From Tetrapyrgos nigripes (Eukaryota > Basidiomycota > Agaricomycetes > Agaricales > Campanellaceae), in NCBI GenBank assembly GCA_013368315.1, contig JAACJM010000041.1, positions 310,001 to 374,000 on the forward strand: DNA of 64,000 nt. Reading direction: 5' to 3'. Below are positions 62,196-64,000 of the stretch, in pieces (position 1 is the first letter of the stretch; each line of letters begins with the position of its first letter). The notes under the pieces were generated by a model that made no database searches, had not been told where the DNA came from, and saw only the letters and a program-made list of their open reading frames with translations. The translations under genes and the position numbers were made by a program.

Positions 62196-64000
62196 ATGTC
62201 TACTACAAAGGATCGGCTGGCAGAACCTGGGTCTACTGTCGATACCGAAGAGCAGAGGAAAGCAATTCGCATCCTCGACTTGACTATTCTTCCTGTAATG
62301 GCGGTATTTTATCTGTTATCCTTTCTGGTAAGCATATATCCGCCCTGATTCGTATACGCATGCGGCATGCTCTGGTAATAGTCTCTAATTAGAAACATTT
62401 AGGACCGTACTAAGATGGGTAAATACTTAATATTCAAGTGTCGATTATGAAATTTCTAAGTTGACACTTATCGGCTTTTTTTTCCCCAGGAAATGCAAGG
62501 GTTGCTGGTCTTCAGAAAGATCTTGGGATAAATGATAAACAATACGCCCTTGCAATAATAGCTCTTCAGGTGTGAGTCGATTTGCTCTTTGTTGCAACAT
62601 TGATTGTAATGAAGATAGCCCCTTCATCCTTGTCGAGCTTTCTTCCAATCTTCTCCTGCGCAAGGTTGCACCACAGCTTCTTATGCCTTCTATCTTGACA
62701 ATCTGGGGTATTATAGTGGTTCTTCATGGTGGGTTCTCCTTGGTCTCATTTGACTGGGCAGTCTTATTCCAATACAAATTATTATATACCATATAGGCTT
62801 TGTGACATCCTATCCTGGTCTTATCATTGTTAGAGCAATTCTAGGGGTAATGGAAGGTCCAATGGTCCCAGGGATTGTACTATATCTCTCTGGATTTTAC
62901 ACTAGGAGGGAGCTAGCTTTCAGGTAAGTAATTTAGTACTAATTCTATTCCAATGACAGACTTGGCTCTGACTCTCTCTCCTTATTGAGGATTGCAATAT
63001 TCCTTTCATCAGGTTCAGTAAGTGCTTTCCAAATTCGTTGTCTGCTTGCCCCGCCCTACAGCTTTCATGAGACAGAAATATTCTACTTACAGCTGAATAC
63101 TTTTGTTATTTATTATTTAGCTTGCAGGTGCATTTTCTGGTCTGTTGGCCGCAGCAATACAGAATATGGATGGGATAGGGGGAAAATCAGGTTGGAGGTG
63201 GATATATATTCTGGTAAGCAATATTTTAAGCTTCAAATTGATTCCTGTTGTGGAAATTTCATATTGTCTGTTTATACTTTCTTCAGGAGGGTATTTTCAG
63301 CACCCTTGTTGGCATTCTTGGTTTTTACCTTGTACCAAATACACCTGATGACCTCAAATATCTGTCTGCACGTCAAAAATGGTGGGTAAATTTCTCCATC
63401 TATATGTGATGAGTATTATTTCACAGCCTAATTCTTTTCTGGGTATTGGCAGGTTGATTGTGTCCAGATTACAACAAGATCAGCCCACACACTTGAATGA
63501 TCATGACCATTTCAGCCTCCAGCAAATTATTGCTTCAATTTGCTCTCCTCACGTTATCTGTGTATTTTTCATGTTTTATATGACTGGGACTCATGTCTTC
63601 GGACTTGCTCTCTTTTTGCCATTTATGGTACACCAGCTGGGGTTCTCTTCAATCAAATCACAGCTATTGAGTGTTGGGCCCTTTGTGGGAGGATTTATTG
63701 GTGTGTTTTTCCTAGTTAATTATGTCTTTAACCTTCCATGCTGAGAGCATCCATTTATAGTGACACTGTTCTCAGCATTCTGGTCTGATTGGTACAATAT
63801 TCGGGCAATTCCCATCATGATCACATATAGCTTTGCTGTGGTAGGATATCTTATGTACTTTGGTAAGTATTTTGGAACCAGTGCATTCAACAATATATTC
63901 AGTATATGTCACACACTTGACTAGCTACCGACGTGAAGTATGGCTCTCTCTACTTGATAGCTGCTGGCGTATTTGGGACCAGTCCCGTATTGTTTGCCTG
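62196..64000 (+). CDS. MFS transporter, Dal5/allantoate permease (ACS) family, cut by window end
   Basis: ATG 62196 (MSTTKDRLAEPGSTVDTEEQ). Helix 1 is LDLTILPVMAVFYLLSFL, followed by the loop DRTKMGNARVAGLQKDLGI (the family's DR(S/T)NIGNA signature, with Lys for Asn). Then ELSSNLLLRKVAP, PGLIIVRAILGVMEGPMVPGIVLYLSGFYTRRELAFR, SGWRWIYILEGIFSTLVGILGFYLVPNTPDD, FGLALFLPFMVHQLGF and YGSLYLIAAGVFGTSPVLF. Members import carboxylates, vitamins, allantoate or small peptides by proton symport across the plasma membrane; substrate unknown here. A 16-nt exon (about 62403-62418) joins helix 1 to the signature. Helices 9-12 lie beyond the window. Confidence 0.88.

Overview
The window is about 64 kb of nuclear DNA from a filamentous basidiomycete, most likely an Agaricomycete. 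Genes are split by many short GT-AG introns of roughly 50-70 nt. The protein families also fit: MYND finger plus DUF4470-type protein, a fungal P450, a GMC oxidoreductase, combined C2H2/Zn2Cys6 regulator, a seven-helix membrane protein typical of Agaricomycetes, and a chromodomain-bearing Ty3/Gypsy element. Exon boundaries below were read by eye from splice signals and reading-frame continuity. Gene extents are therefore firmer than individual exon ends.

Left part (1-29 kb). A MYND/DUF4470 gene (392-2865) is followed by a single-pass membrane protein whose coding exon contains a run of 21 C that breaks the frame (4240-5865). A degenerate second copy of the MYND gene tail lies at 5941-6510. 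A cytochrome P450 (6576-9900, minus) and a GMC oxidoreductase (10969-13583, plus) diverge from a shared 1.07 kb spacer, and a DHA1-type MFS transporter follows (15300-18388, minus). Together these could form a small oxidative/transport module. Next come a slicer-type Argonaute (19018-23223, minus), a C2H2 + Zn2Cys6 transcription factor (24290-25645, minus) and the proteasome beta-6 subunit (27795-29089, minus).

Middle part (29-45 kb) is gene-poor and repeat-rich. It holds one complete Ty3/Gypsy chromovirus-type retrotransposon (34328-42316, minus orientation) with two 514-bp LTRs and a perfect CTATC target-site duplication. I can follow its whole sense strand: gag, pol (protease, RT, RNase H, integrase, chromodomain), an extra Cys/His ORF after pol, a Tf1-like self-priming signal and a polypurine tract. 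All 13 in-frame stops inside gag and pol, and a 14th in the extra ORF, are TGA and explicable as CGA-to-TGA. Six of the seven LTR differences are CpG transitions. The element appears to be decaying by CpG methylation and deamination.

Right part (44-64 kb). A two-finger C2H2 factor (44648-45631, minus), a secreted GH16 glucanase-like enzyme (49090-50448, plus), the complex I 49-kDa subunit gene with very long introns and a 10-nt micro-exon (52435-56366, minus), tRNA-Gly(TCC) at 56512-56583 with a decayed duplicate 381 bp away, a 74-bp tandem repeat, a seven-helix membrane protein (58845-60248, plus) and the 5' part of a Dal5/ACS-type MFS transporter (62196 to beyond the window end).

The most unusual items are the extra zinc-finger-like ORF of the retrotransposon, its TGA-only decay and self-priming anatomy, an open leader frame upstream of gag, the expanded strand-asymmetric introns, the P450 loop insertions, and several long hairpins outside genes.
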